A stretch of DNA of 64,000 nucleotides from Dactylis glomerata (GCA_007115705.1 QXEO01000411.1:1922001-1986000); one strand, 5' to 3'. Counted from the first letter of the stretch, positions 1 through 12,370 are shown. Numbers and translations are program-made. Notes: generated by a model from the letters alone, not told the origin.

Positions 1-126
1 AAGATTCCTATGCATAGGAAGTGGTTTAGATTTAAATGTCTTTCACATTTGCTTTTTGATGCTCTCTATTGCTTTAAGTTCCTATATGGCGCCTTTGCCT
101 CAAGCTTTTATATGGCGCCTACATGA
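1..126 (+). pseudogene. C-terminal end of an upstream retroelement ORF (fragment)
   Basis: Frame 1 is open from base 1 to a TGA at 124-126, giving 41 residues rich in Phe, Tyr and Leu. It ends just before the sequence that follows the last ORF in the related elements (gcgcctagctcaaaggcg). By position it is the C-terminus of element A's final coding module. It does not resemble the gag or gag-PR tails of C, D or H. It could be the end of a pol/env-like ORF of a more complete copy, but I cannot identify it from 41 residues. Confidence 0.35.
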
Positions 127-2696
127 GCATCTTTGCAAATTACTGCGCCTAGCTCAAAGGCGTTAAAGAAAAGCACTCTTGGGAGATAACCCATTGTTTA
201 TTTTCAGTACTTTTTCTTTTATTTGAGTCTTGGAAGTCATTACTACTGTAATGACCGCTCCTTATCCTTTTTATTTCATTGTTGTGCCAAGAGAAGCCTC
301 TAATTTGAGTGAGGTAAGATTTGGGGATGTTGCTGTCCTAAAACAGTTTTCGGTGCTGCACCGTAAAAATTCGTGAAAATTCTATGTATATCTTTTGGAC
401 CTGCAATTTCTTGTGCATATGCCCCAGGTTATATCCAAACTTTCATTAGTTGAATACTTTTTGATTTGAGCAACAGAAAACCCCTCAAAAATTTGACCTT
501 TGTCAGCTGTTCTGTTTTGACAGATTTCTGCCAATATTTGTGTTTGCCACTTTATCGCTTTCTTTTGAGTTCTTTTGATTATGGAACTTTTGGGGAAGTT
601 GCTACAGTAGTATTTGCTTTATATGTGGTGGTTTTAGGTTGAAACCTGAAGCAAAAAGAGGTTGATTATATGTTATGCTTACACTAATATTGCTAATAGA
701 ATTGTGTTTAGTTTTGTATGAAGGAAGTTTTCAAGTGTAGGGATTGGAGAATGATGAGATGAGTTGAGGAATGGACAAAAGCTCAAGCTTGGGGATTCCC
801 ATGCATCACCCCAAGAAATATCCAATAAGTACAAGCGTCAAAGCTTGGGGATGCCCCCAAGGCACCCCTTCTTCATCGGCAAAAATCAGGTCACCTTTCA
901 AAACACTATATTTTTATTGCTTCATGCACTATGTGTTTTTCTTGGAGCGTCAGTTGCTTTAGTTTTCAGTATTAGTTTCGTTTAGTTTGCTGCAATAAAT
1001 GGTTAGATCACATCATGTTTCTTTTTGAGGGAGATGAACTCCGTTTTTCATTGCCAAGAACACTCTAGTTTTCACTCTTATCGTTTCAACGAGTGTTCTC
1101 TTTTTCTGCTACTGCTTTTGGTTTTTGTTTTCGCCTTGATTTGCATTCAGATCTTGTTATATCTTTTCATCAAGGTGTATTTTTGCCTCTGGTCTTTATT
1201 GGTTTTTATCAAAAGAGGTGTTTATAAAAATTTCAAATGGTGTTGGAAAAGAGAAAAAAGCTTTATGCAAAAAAGTGGTACAAGAAGGAGCTTGTGTAGA
1301 CTGCGGCCTAGGCTTTTTCATGTCATGCTTGATGTCTTTCTGATAGTATGCTTAGTGGTTTTGCTGTAGCATGACTTGTCTCAAATAACTGAGATTGCTT
1401 AATGAGCCTTTGAAAAAATCATGCGTTGTTTTTATTATATGGAAGCATTTATTTGGTTTTCTCCTTTGATGCTTTATTTGGGTTGACTTGGCACATGCTT
1501 ACACCATGTTGACTACAAAATAAGTCGCCTATAGCCTCTATGATCATTTAGTTTTTGACTTTTGATGCCATCTTATGCTTCTTTTAATGTTGCTTTGTCG
1601 CTTTGCATGATTATGGCCATTATTGCTCTCTTAGTTGGTCGCTCCCAGTCTTTTGCTAGCCCCCGCCTTGTACTGAGTATGAGCTCTACTCGTGCATCCA
1701 ACTCCTAAAAACCAAAGTTTGCCATTGTGTCCACTATAAATTCCTATGCATGGTATTTGTAAGCCATTCCAAGTAAAATTTTCATGTGCTACCTTTCAAA
1801 AACCTTCAAAACACTTCTCGTTTTGTGACACTGTTTTCAGCTCATGGGGACGTAGTGGTCGGATTTGCTATCTTCCATATTGCTTATTGCAAAAAGAAAA
1901 AAAAGAGAAAAAAGAAAGAAAAAAGGCACTCCTCCAAGGAATGTGAATGTTGGTGGGCACCCGATGGAATCGGTGAGCCATGGTTTGTGAAAGGAAAAAA
2001 GGTGGGGAGGAGTGCCAAGCTTTATAAAAGAGCACAAAAGTGCCAATCTCTCTCTCAAAAAATTGCTTCATTTTTGTATGGAAGATAGTAAGAACCCCAT
2101 TGCCAGTCATTGACAAAGACAACCACCTCTCAAAACCAATTTTTATCTCTCTGTTTTACAAATGAAAAGCTCTAGCACATGTTTAATCACTGCTTCCCTC
2201 TGCGAAGGGCCTTTCTTTTACTTTTATGTTGAGTCTCCACCTTCTACCTTTATGCACCATTAAGAGAGCATAGTTGTCATTCTGAGTATAATGTGCATTG
2301 TCCCAAAGTTTTCATTGATTGATTCATGATCATGGTTTCACTTGTTCTTAAATTATTTGTATCTAGTCGCCCTCTTAAACTTGAAGGTGTCCTATGCATT
2401 TATGTTTTGCTCTTTTTGAAGGACAAGCTGAAAACCATTTGTATGTTTTTCCTTATGATTTGAACACACGTTTGACTTTTATTGTTTCATTATTCATGAT
2501 CTTTTGTTTGTGTTCCTTTTCATGTTATAACATGGTTGCTAAGTTTCTTCTATCAAGATTATATCTTCATGCCCATGTTTTAAGTTCTTATGATCCCAGC
2601 TCACAATGCTTACATATATGATCAAGATTGTGTAGGTGCATGTCACCTCAAAAATTATTTTTTGTTATCATTTACCTACTCGAGGACGAGCAGGAG
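127..2696 (+). other. Element A non-coding internal region
   Basis: About 2.6 kb with no credible gene. It is shared with C, D, G and H, in the same order and on the appropriate strand. Landmarks are the block after the ORF (caaaggcgttaaagaaaag), two tandem aagcttggggat motifs at 785-796 and 841-852, and the block gtagcatgacttgtctc near 1367. A segment at about 1740-2160 is shared only with element E. It contains an inverted repeat and a TATA-like box. The short reading frames here are not conserved between copies. Confidence 0.7.
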
Positions 2697-2712
2697 TTAA
2701 GCTTGGGGATGC
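2697..2712 (+). promoter_or_regulatory. Polypurine tract of element A
   Basis: ttaagcttggggatgc lies directly before the LTR start. The same sequence abuts the LTR in D (on the minus strand, 27813-27828) and E (36107-36122), so it is the expected plus-strand priming site. Confidence 0.75.
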
Positions 2713-3082
2713 TGATACGTCTCCAACGTATCTATAATTTTTGATGCTCCATGCTTGTTTTTACACCATTTGCCTATTGTTTCGTTACACTTCGTGGCAC
2801 TTTTATGCATTTTCCGGAACTAACCTATTAACAAGTCGCCACAGTGCCAGTTCCCTGTTTTCTGCTGTTTTGTGTTTCAGAAGTGATACACAGGAAATAT
2901 TCTCGGAATTGGACGAAACAAAAGCCAGAAGTCTTATTTTTCCCGGGAGCATCCAGACATCCGAAGAGAGGAAGGAGAGGGGCCACAGGCCTCCCTCACA
3001 CAGGGCTGGCGTGGCCCAGGCCCTGGCCGCGCCGCCCCTATGTGAGGAGGCCCTGGCAGCCCTCTGACATCGCCCCTTTGCC

Positions 3083-3090
3083 TATATAAA
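3083..3090 (+). promoter_or_regulatory. TATA-like box in element A LTR
   Basis: tatataaa follows a GC-rich stretch, the position where LTR promoters of this family carry tatatatt or tataaag. It would drive transcription toward the LTR 3' end. Confidence 0.5.
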
Positions 3091-3507
3091 GCCTCGGGAC
3101 GGAAAACCCTAGAGGATTCGGCAATTTTCCAGAAAGAGTTCCGCAGCTCCGCCGCCATCGCCGACGAATTTCGGGGGACAGAAGTCTCTGTTCCGGCACC
3201 CTGCCGGGATGGGGAAGTGCCCCCGGAGCCATCTCCATCGGTCTCCATTGCCGTCTCCACCGTCTCCATCGACCTCACCGCCATCTCCATCAACCTTGCT
3301 GTCTCCTATGATGAGGAGGGAGTAGTTCATCCCCGGGGCTGAGGGCTCTACCGGTAGCTATGTGGTTCACCTCTCTCTCCCATGATGTGATCTTTATGTG
3401 ATCGTGAGCTTTGTATCATGTTGAACAAGTAGATGTTATTATTCAGATATTATGCTACTCCTATGCTTAATTATTATAGTGTACTCTAGTGATGTTATTA
3501 AAGTAAT

Positions 3508-3753
3508 CTATTCCTCCTGCCATGGTGTAACGGTGATAGTGCGTGCATCATGGTGGTACTTGGTTTAGGCTATGATCGTGATCTCTTGTGGATTATGAGA
3601 GTAATTATTACTATGATAGTATTGAGTGATCTATTCCTCCTTTCATGGTGTAATGTTGACAGTGTGTGCACCGTGTTAGTACTTGGTCTAAGTTGCAATG
3701 ATTTCTATCTTGAATTGTGATCTGATTTGGATGTCTCTATGAGTGGTGTTTGT
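3508..3753 (+). repeat. Imperfect tandem duplication, period about 123 bp
   Basis: The block beginning ctattcctcc at 3508 recurs at 3631 with scattered substitutions (catggtgtaa, gtgtgc/gtgcgtgc and gtacttggt are shared). It lies within the LTR of A. Confidence 0.65.
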
Positions 3754-4278
3754 CAAGTACTTGATGAACTTTAAGGGGTGCTTCTGTAGCCACTACACAA
3801 TGATTAGTGTTATTCAATAGGAGAGTAATTCAGAGTACCATAGTGGAGAGAAGTTATTTATTTGTTCATTCATGTTATATTGTTGGGAGTGTGTCCACTA
3901 GTGAAAGTATGATCCCTAGGCCTTGTTTCCAAGCTTTGCACACCGTTTACTTGCTGTTTTGTTACTTGTTTGCTCGCAGCGATATTTATTTCACATCACG
4001 TTTGCTACTTATAATCATCTATACCACTTGTATTTCACTATCTCTTCGCCAAACTAGTGCACCTATACATCTGACAAGTGTATTGGGTGTGTTGGGGACA
4101 CAAGAGACTTTCTGTATCGTAATTGCAGGGTTGTTTGAGAGGGATAGCTTTGACCTCTTCCTCCCTGAGTTTGATAAACCTTGGGTGATCCACTTAAGGG
4201 AAACTTGCTGCTGTTCTACAAACCTCTGCACTTGGAGGCCCAACAAGTGTCTACAAGAATAGAAGTGCGTAGACATCA

Positions 4279-5883
4279 CTATCTCGGTAACAAGTACACC
4301 ATTCATGCATACTTTTCTAGCATCCCAAATCTTGTAGGTTGGTTCTTCGCATGATAATATTTATTTGCAAATGCTGCGGTTCTTGCAAAGGTCTTATAAA
4401 GAAATATCTTTATTTCATATGCGAGCAAGTTGAGATGATTGCATATGATGGGAAGTATATAAAATCATGTTTATGATTCACCAATCCCAAATATGCTTTT
4501 TAGCAATTTATTGCATATTAATTCCTCAACGCTCTCTCATGTGCAATATAGATAATGTTGCAAGTTGTACCCTTCTTTATTATGCTTGTTGCCTTTCAAA
4601 GCATCCCGACTATCTTTTGATCCCTTATTGCTAGTTGTGATGGCTTTGATGATTTTGCGTGGGGAGTTTATTAATATACCATAATGGAAAATGGAGCCTT
4701 GAGCTATATATGCTTTCTAGCAAAGCTATTTGGTATATTCTATGACTCTCTCTTGGATATCATGTCTTCCTTAATTTCAACTAACCTCTTGTGTATACAT
4801 GTTCCTTTGTGGATTATTCATCATGATTTTTTTGTCCACTTAGAAATGTATATGCATAAGAGTGTTAATTTCTTCCCTTGATATCCTCGTTCTTTGCCGA
4901 TCATCTTTCTTATCCATTTTGTTCTTGATGGTGTTGGTAAGAACTTGATTTATGAGTGCTTGTTTATTCTTTATTGCTTGTTCTCGCACTCATATCTCAT
5001 GAATCTTTTTGGACTAAAGTTCACTTTGATAAGCGTATTGATCCTTTTGTATTCTTTCGTGCTCATGTTTTGTTTTAAATGATATAGAGGGAGTGAGGAT
5101 TCCATGTTTGTGCATATTGTATTCAAATGCAACAAAAATTCAAATTTATGCATGAACCTTGGGGAGCTTCCTTATTTCATTTAAAGCACCTAGTAGCTCT
5201 TATCATCACTTCTTCTTGTGTCCAATTGGTTCTTTGGGTCTCTTGATTGCTTGCTTGCTTCATTCGTTGAAGCTTCCTTCACTATGTCATCTTTTTGCAA
5301 TCTTTGATCCTCAATATGGTTTGACTTCCTCCAAATATTGTTAATTTGATAAGTGCATATGATTTCACTCATTTTTATGAGAAATGCACATCTTGGGGAG
5401 GAACTCATACTATATTGGCCTTCTAAATTCCTTCATCCATTTTGGCAATCGTTGCCAATGGGGGAGAAGTTTAGAGGGTTTAAGGAAAATGGTTTTTATA
5501 CTTAAGTTTGGTTGTGCTTAAGTGTTTGCCTTTCATGCATCTCTTCTTTGTTAGATGTTTTGCATGGTTGAATATATAGTGTAAACTCCATCAAAGGTTT
5601 ATCTTAACAATGTATGCAATGAAATTCAAGTTCATCACACGTGCATATATTGTGGAGGAGTTTGCTCTATATATTTTGGTTGCACTCACATCAACCAGAT
5701 TTGTTATAGTTTATGTGAGTACAATTGATTTTGATATGCGGTAGTAGCTTCGTGTTACTTGACCATATCAAATACGACCTCTTGTATGCAATTTATTCTC
5801 GGATAAGTTGCATATTAGTTTCTATCATTCATTATATAAACCCTCTTGTTGAGATTGTCATCAATTACCAAAATGGGGAAGAT
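4279..5883 (+). other. Element B internal 3' region, no gene seen
   Basis: AT-rich sequence with only short unsupported frames. It contains ggggga-rich tracts (near 5458 and 5870) of the kind found before SIRE-type copia LTRs. The left end is cut by the insertion of A. Confidence 0.5.
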
Positions 5884-8443
5884 TGTAAGGGTAATTGCCC
5901 CTAAGTGTGTTTTTGTAATTAATGACAATCCCTATGGACTAATGTTTTCATTGAGATTTTTGTGAAGGAATTGTTCATAGGAATTGCTTGAAGTCCATGT
6001 GTTGGATTCAAGGCTTGGATGCCATGAAGATAAAGATTTATCTTAAGTATTGGCATCAAGATCATTGAATTGAAGAGATGAATTCATTATGATCAAGAAG
6101 AAGAAATAAAGATGTAGTTCTTGTGTGGAACTCATATAATCCATGCTCTAGCTTATCTGTTAAGCCAAGGAGTTTCAAGATCTTGAGAGTTTGGCTACAA
6201 GAGAAGAATTCAAGATATGGCTCTATGTCAAGGTCATGATGGTCTCATGAGTTGAGATATGATTGACTAATACCTAGAGCATGCAATCAAATGAAGAATT
6301 CTTTATATGGCTCAAGATATTGTGATAGAGCATGAGAAGATTCAAGGTTGACCAAGGCAAAGATCAAAGATTAGATTCTAGACTGGTCAACACATGAAGC
6401 ATAAGGAATGTGCCACATGGGACCAATCGGTCTTGTGGTATGGTATGGTTTGTCAATTATGCTTTGTGAACTAACCCATTACATATGTGTGTTTGTGTTG
6501 TCTATGTGGGTTAGGTATTGTGTCATGGATATGCATCACTAGTGAGATTTCATATAGCCCATGAGAGAATGACATCAAGTGATGATCGTCATCAAGATTG
6601 AGAAGTGCAAGTTTCAAGATAAGCATCTCGAGAAGATCATATGCTTGAAGCTTGTCATCAATTTGGTGATAATGGAATTTTGAAGACATGCCTTAGTGAA
6701 GCTATCCCATACTGGTGTATGGGGGAGCATATTGGAAGTCTTCACGAAGCAACAATGATCAAGTGAAGCATTCCGGCTTGAAGGAAGCATGAAGCATCGA
6801 CATCAAGTCAAACGGGATGTGCAAAGAAAAGGTATGGCCTTGCTAGGTTTCTCTTTTATCGGTCTCAAGGTGTTTGTTGAGAGACCTGGTTATAGGATAG
6901 ATAGCCGCACTATCAAGAGGGGCTTTCGGTCGGGTAACTTGATCACATCATCTTAGGGAGCTCAAACCTTTGCATACTTTGAATCTTCCTAATTTGTTGC
7001 TTCTTGGTGTTTTTCCATGTGAGGTTCTTGTGCTTGTTGCTAGCTTTCCAACAAGTCCAAGTTCATCGAAAACGGAATCCGTATGCATCTTTTATCGCGT
7101 TTTTGAGTTTGGAGGTTTTACCGGTTCTTTCTTAAAAGAGGTTTTCACCTCTTCTTATTTGGTATTTTATCTCTTACTACTTCTTGGGTTTTATGGTCTC
7201 CATTGGATAGATATTTTTCTTAGCTTTTCAAAAGCCCAAGTTTGCTAAAATCAGAGTTCGGATGTGAAAGTTATCGCATTTTTTGTGAGGTTATTTTCTG
7301 TCGGTTTCGAGCTCGGTTTGAACCGGAAATCAACCGAAAACCTTCTAGACTGATTTCTTCTAGGCTCGGTTTAAATCGGGAATTCAACTGGGAATTTCCA
7401 GTCCAACTGGGAATTTCCGGTCCAACCGAGAATTCAACCGGGAATTCCAGTTTCGCCCCAAACGGCTAGTTTTCTTTGAGGGCTATAAAAGGGGTCTTCT
7501 TTCCCAAATGTTTTAGGGTTCTTGAGCACAAAATACACCTCCATTGTTGACCCTCTTGAGCTTTCTTCCTCCCTCTTCCCTCCAATGATTCTCACATCTT
7601 TTTGAGGGATTTGAGAGAGGAGATCTTGATCTACAATCTCCACCAAATTATTCCTCCTCTAAGTTTGGGGAATCCTTTGAATCAAGATCTTGGAGTCATT
7701 GGTTGACCTCCACCCTTGTTCTTCCTCTCTAACTCCTCCATAGCATTTGTTGCTTTGGTGGGATTTGAGAGAGAAGGATTTGAGCACTTCCCCTTATGTT
7801 CTCGCTTTGCATCCTTGCATAGTGTTGAGCTCTCCATTACGATTTGTTCGAGTGAGAGACCATGAGCTTGTTACTCTTGGAGGATGACCTCCTAGTTGGC
7901 TTGGTGGTTGGTGCCTCGGTGACCTCTTCGTGAAAGATTGTGAAGCGGCCCGGGCTTCCCGTTCGTGGGAGTTGTGAAGTGGTTGTGGAGCTTGCCATCT
8001 CCGGAGTGGAGGAAAAGCTAACCATAAGAAGGGGTCCCTAGCTTCGTGGGGGACTCAGAGAAGAAGGTGAGCCTTCGTGGCGTTCGGGGGCCTTCGTGGT
8101 TACCCGTATCTCTCCAATGGTGATTAGCTTACTTTATGTAAGTGAATATCGGGATACATCTTCGTCTCCGCGTGCCTCGGTTATCTCTATACCCGAGTTT
8201 ATTTCCTTGTGATAGCCATCGTGCTTGAAGTACTTATATCTTGTTTATCACTTGTGAAATATATCTTGTGCTATCTTGCTTTTATTTAGTTATTGTTGGT
8301 GCACTTAGTTGATCCTAGCATATTTAGGTTTTGTGCTTGAAGAAAATAAACGTTAGTTTAATTCCGCATTCCTTCAAGCCAATTCCGTAATTGTTTTTAA
8401 AACGCCTATTCACCCCCCCTCTAGGCGACATCTCGTCCTTTCA
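5884..8443 (+). repeat. 3' LTR of element B
   Basis: 2560 bp, beginning TGTAAGGGTAATTGCCCC and ending CGTCCTTTCA. It holds a TATA box at 7484-7491 and, just upstream, near-tandem copies of an aactgggaatttcc-like motif (about 7378-7450). Confidence 0.75.
7484..7491 (+). promoter_or_regulatory. TATA box in element B LTR
   Basis: tataaaag in the context ggctataaaaggggtc, about 1.6 kb into the LTR. It marks the likely U3/R border. Confidence 0.6.
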
Positions 8444-10773
8444 CATAGGCATCTTGAGTGGTTAAGGTTAATGCGAGTACAATTACGAAGCATATGCTTA
8501 ACAAATCATAAGTTGAAAATCTCATGTCCCGTGAAGTACGAATACCCAAACCTCATGCTACTCGACTTAGGTCCCAAGCAAGTTCTTGTCATTATAAGCA
8601 TACATGTATCATCGAGAACGCCAATGGGGTACCTCTTGCCCGATGACATGGAACAAGCCCACATCAAAATGACAAGACAAACAGACAATGAACACCTTGG
8701 CATCTCTTTTATTTACCATTGGTATAGCTTTTTATTGTGAGATGCGTCGTCAAATGTCCAATATGGGCATGCTATAATATCCACCATGAATGATGAATGG
8801 CTTAGATTAGTGGCCCATGCGTTTCTCTAACACATATACAAACTCCGTGAGCTCACAAGTTCCTAACTTATTTCACATCGCAGGTATCCATAAACGAAAG
8901 ATCATGATATCTACTAAATGAGAGTAAGTGCAATGTTGAAAGCGTGCCCCATTACAGCATGGCTGAGCTAACTTCCAACTTACAACTTGCAAGCATAACA
9001 TCAACATAAGAGAGCCACAATGGTCAAAATTATTAAAAGCAGAAAAGTAAAGTGTGCCATCGGGTTCGTGAGAGCTTTACTGACTAATTTTCACATAACA
9101 CAAAAAGTTTAATTTGAAGGATAGATAAAAGCAAGTCGAATGTACTTGGAATAGCAAATTGCTAATAGGTAGATATGGTGGACACATTGGAAAACTTGGT
9201 TTTCGGGAGTTGGATGCATGAGTAGAGCTCATACTCAGTACAGAATGAAGGCTAGCAAAAGACTGGGAGCGACCAACTAAGAGAGCAATAACGGCCATAA
9301 TCATTCATAGCGATAAAACATTATTAACCGAAGCATAAAGTGGTATCACAAGTCAAAAACCAAATGATCATAGAGGCTTATGGCGACTTGTTAAAGTAAA
9401 ATATGGTGTAAGCATGTGCCAAGTCAACCCAAATAAACCATCAAGGAGAAAACCACAATAATATGCTCCCATATAATAAAAACAACGCATGATTCTTTCA
9501 AAGGCACATTAAGCAATCTCAATTATTTGAGACAAGTCATGCTACAGCAAAAACTACTAAGCATACTATCAAAATGACATCAAGCATGACATACAAAAGT
9601 CTAACCCACAGTCTAAACAAGCTCCCTATTGTACCACTATAGGCATGAAACTTTTTTCTCTTTTCCAACACCATTCAACCTTTTTGAATCAACTTTTAAA
9701 GATGAAAACCAACATAGACCAGAGGTCTAAATACACCTTGATATAAAGAAGTAACAAGATCTGAACAAAAATCAAGGCGAAAAATGAAAGCTAAACGCAG
9801 TACTAGAAAAAGAGAACACTTGTTGAACGATAAGAGTGAAAACTAGAGTGTTCTTGGCAATGGAAAACAGAGTGCATCTTCTGCAAAAGAAATTTGTTGG
9901 GGTCCAACCATTTATTGCAGCAAACAAAATAAAATAAAACTGAAAGCGAAAGTAAAGATGCTCCAAGAAAAACGCATAGAATACGAAGCAATAAAAATAT
10001 AGTGTCTTGAAAGATGACCTGATTTTTTCCAATGAAGAAGGGATGCCTCGGGGCATCCCCAAGCTTTGACGCTTATACCTCTTGGATATTTCTTGGGGTG
10101 ACATGGGAATCCCCAAGCTTGAGCTTTTGTCCATACTTCATCTCATCTCATCATTGTCCTTTCCCTACACTTGAAAACTTCCTTCATATAAAACTTCACA
10201 CAATTCTATTAGCAACATTAGTGTAAGAATAATAGTAAATCTACTCTTTTGGTTCAGTTTCAAACTCAAGTATAACACCCATTAAATCATAAGCTACTGT
10301 AGCAACTTCCTCAAAAGTTTCGTGATCAAAAGAACTCAAAAAGAAAGCGATCGAGAGGCAAACAAAAATAGTGGCAGAAATCTGTCAAAACAGAACAGCT
10401 GACAAAGATCGATTTTTCGGAGGGTTTTATGTTGCTCAAATCGAAAAGTACAAAACTAATAAAAGTTTTGAAATAACCTGGGGAATGCACACAAGAAATT
10501 GCAGATCAAAAAGACATTCTGACAATTTTCACGAATTTTTACAGCGCAGTACAAAAATCTGTTTCAGGACAGCAACTTCCCCAAATCTTACCTTCCTCCA
10601 ATTAGAGGTTCTTCTTGGCACAAAAATGAAATAAAAATTATAAGGAGAGGTCATTACAGTAGTAATAACTTCCAAGACTCAACAAAAATAAAAAGTGCTG
10701 AAAATAAAATATTGGGTTATCTCCCAAGAGTGCTTTTCTTTAACGCCTTTGATCTAGGCGCAGAAAGTGGAAA
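8444..10773 (-). other. Element C non-coding internal region
   Basis: Reverse-strand counterpart of the non-coding block of A, D and H. The two atccccaagctt motifs (10055-10066 and 10109-10120, i.e. aagcttggggat on the minus strand) keep the 54-57 bp spacing seen in A, D and H. No gene is supported. Confidence 0.65.
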
Positions 10774-11491
10774 TCAAGTATTTTCGAATGAAGCATTAAG
10801 ATCAATTGTTTCCTCAAGAGCACCACTTACCACACTAGGCACTTTAGACACCCCCGAAGATGATTCAATCTTCAAATCACTCTTAGTTGAACTAAAAGTC
10901 TTACCAATCTTAAACATGCTGCGGTTTTGGCACAGACACCTTGGGAACATACATAAATTTGTGCTCCTTTCCAACAAAAGCTTTCTCCTTCTTAAACTTA
11001 AGAGAAGAGAAAATTGAACTTAGACTTTCCATAGACTCCTCTAATTTACCAATCCTAAGGTTTTGACTATCATGGATAGTGCTATCCTCTAAAATAGTGA
11101 TTCTTTTACCGATACTTTCTATCGATTCATTAACCTGGCTAGCGTTATCAAGGAGATTTGACAAACTTTTCTCTAAAGAGCTCAGTTTTTCTACAACTTC
11201 CTCCAAAGTGACCTCAGTTTTAACAACATGAATAGGTGGTACTCCCACTAAACTTTCAATTAAAGTGGATGCTTCCAAAGCGGGAGTACCCAGAAAATTA
11301 CCTCCTGCAAGAGAATCAAGAACATACCTATTCCAACTAGATATACCAACATAAAAATTCCTATGGAGGATCATGGTAGAATGCTTTTTTGTACATCTAT
11401 GATGAGCATTACTAATTCGGTACCAAGCATCTTTCAAACTTTCTCCCCCTTGTTGCTTAAAAGTATGAACTTCCACTTCAGGATTACTCAT
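10774..11491 (-). pseudogene. gag-like ORF of element C, frameshifted
   Basis: The minus-strand reading starts MSNPE, the same start seen in G (MSNPE) and D (MANPE). It runs about 194 residues to a stop at 10910. A second frame then continues and ends EETIDLNASFENT (stop at 10774), so a frameshift lies between about 10910 and 10977. It matches Athila-type gag in style (KDAWYRISNAHHRCTKK), followed by a predicted coiled coil of heptad-like Leu/Ile (EEVVEKLSSLEKSLSNLL). It lacks the FSLRGKAKDWL part found in D, so it is an internally deleted or alternative gag. The tail IDLNASF is shared with the unrelated ORF of H. Confidence 0.6.
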
Positions 11492-11651
11492 TCTAGCAAG
11501 ACTAACAAGCAGACAAGTAAAAATAATAACTATAAAAGAACTAATTTTTTTGTATTTTTGATAAAAAGATGCAAGCAAAAATAAAATAAAGCAAAACAAT
11601 AACAAAGTAAAAGATTGGAAGCGAGAGACTACCCTTGCAGAAATCCTCTTT

Positions 11652-11670
11652 CTCCCTGGCAACGGCGCTA
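11652..11670 (-). promoter_or_regulatory. Primer-binding site of element C (tRNA-Asp type)
   Basis: The minus strand reads TAGCGCCGTTGCCAGGGAG, one base off the TGGCGCCGTTGCC core that complements tRNA-Asp 3' ends in Athila elements. It lies seven bases from the LTR border. Confidence 0.7.
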
Positions 11671-11677
11671 GAAAAAT

Positions 11678-12370
11678 TGCTTGATGGCGTGTAGATGACC
11701 GCCCAGTTGGGAACCCCAAGAGGAAGGTATGATGAGCATAGCAGCAAGTCTTCCCTCAGTATGAAACCAAGGTTTATCAAACTAGTAGGAGAAAGAACCA
11801 ACTTCCGAAGGTTGATGTTCGCTAGCTTCGCGACAGCTCTGGACAATTTATATATGGCGCCTCATCCAGGGAGTAGCTTTGCACCAGCAGCAACGTGGAA
11901 CCTGCACACAACACAACCAAGTACTTTGCCCCAACTTACAGTGAGGTTGCCAATCTCACCGGTTTGCTGTAAACAAAGGATTAAACATATCGTGTGGTAA
12001 AAAATAGTAGTTTGTGAGAATGTAAATAATACGAGTAAATGGTAAACGGTAATAACAATGTAAAAGAATGGACCAGGGTCCACTGTTCACTATAGGTGTC
12101 TCTCCATAAGACAAATAACATGCTGGGTAAACAAATTATAGTTGGGCAATTGATAGAATAAAGCAAGCATACAAATATCATGAGGATCACTATGAGATTC
12201 ACTTTGGCATTACAACATAATACATAGACCGTAATCCAACTGCATCTATGACTAATAATCCACCCGCCGGATGTTATCCAAGCAACCGTTGGGCATTAAG
12301 TTGCAAGCAACAGATTATCACCTTAAGCAAGATGTGTAATGTAAACAATACAAATGTCCTTGAACACAAG
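11678..12370 (-). repeat. 5' LTR of element C, piece 1
   Basis: LTR 3' end (TG... on the plus strand at 11678). It continues after F at 25288 and after D at 34645. The three pieces total about 1663 bp, close to the 1678-1679 bp LTRs of D. Confidence 0.75.
12366..12370 (+). repeat. Target-site duplication of F, left copy (ACAAG)
   Basis: acaag here is repeated exactly at 25283-25287, directly outside the LTR borders of F. Confidence 0.9.

Larger units (their letters stand above)
1..4278 (+). mobile_element. Element A: Athila-type LTR retrotransposon, 3' part
   Basis: The window opens inside this element. Visible are a short coding tail, about 2.6 kb of non-coding internal sequence, a polypurine tract and a complete 3' LTR. 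The internal sequence aligns by eye with elements C, D, E, G and H, which have a tRNA-Asp-type primer site and, in some copies, an Athila-like gag. The 5' half is left of the window. The sequence after the LTR (from 4279) belongs to a different element, B, so A appears to have inserted into B. The expected 5-bp target duplicate is ctatc (4279-4283), but its partner is outside the window. Confidence 0.8.
2713..4278 (+). repeat. 3' LTR of element A
   Basis: 1566 bp, beginning TGATACGTCTCC and ending GTAGACATCA, the usual TG...CA borders. The first roughly 600 bp match the LTRs of C, D, E and H. The remaining 0.9 kb does not match them, so this LTR is a chimera or a separate subfamily. A TATA-like box lies at 3083-3090, downstream of a GC-rich stretch. 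An imperfect tandem duplication lies at 3508-3753. Confidence 0.8.
4279..8443 (+). mobile_element. Element B: copia-type LTR retrotransposon, 3' part
   Basis: It consists of 1.6 kb of internal 3' sequence without recognisable coding, a purine tract (aaaatggggaagat, ending 5883) and a complete LTR at 5884-8443. The LTR ends in a C-rich block (caccccccctctagg) typical of plant SIRE/Maximus-type copia LTRs, so that assignment is inference. On the right, element C resumes at 8444. Copies D, G and H run continuously across the equivalent point, which proves an insertion there. The right target copy is probably catag (8444-8448). The left one is outside the window. Confidence 0.7.

Noticed and set aside
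2741..3330. Frames in the LTR of A (108, 119 and others) and equivalents in the D, E, G and H LTRs
   Set aside because: They fall in the GC-rich promoter block, overlap on both strands and are not conserved between LTR copies.
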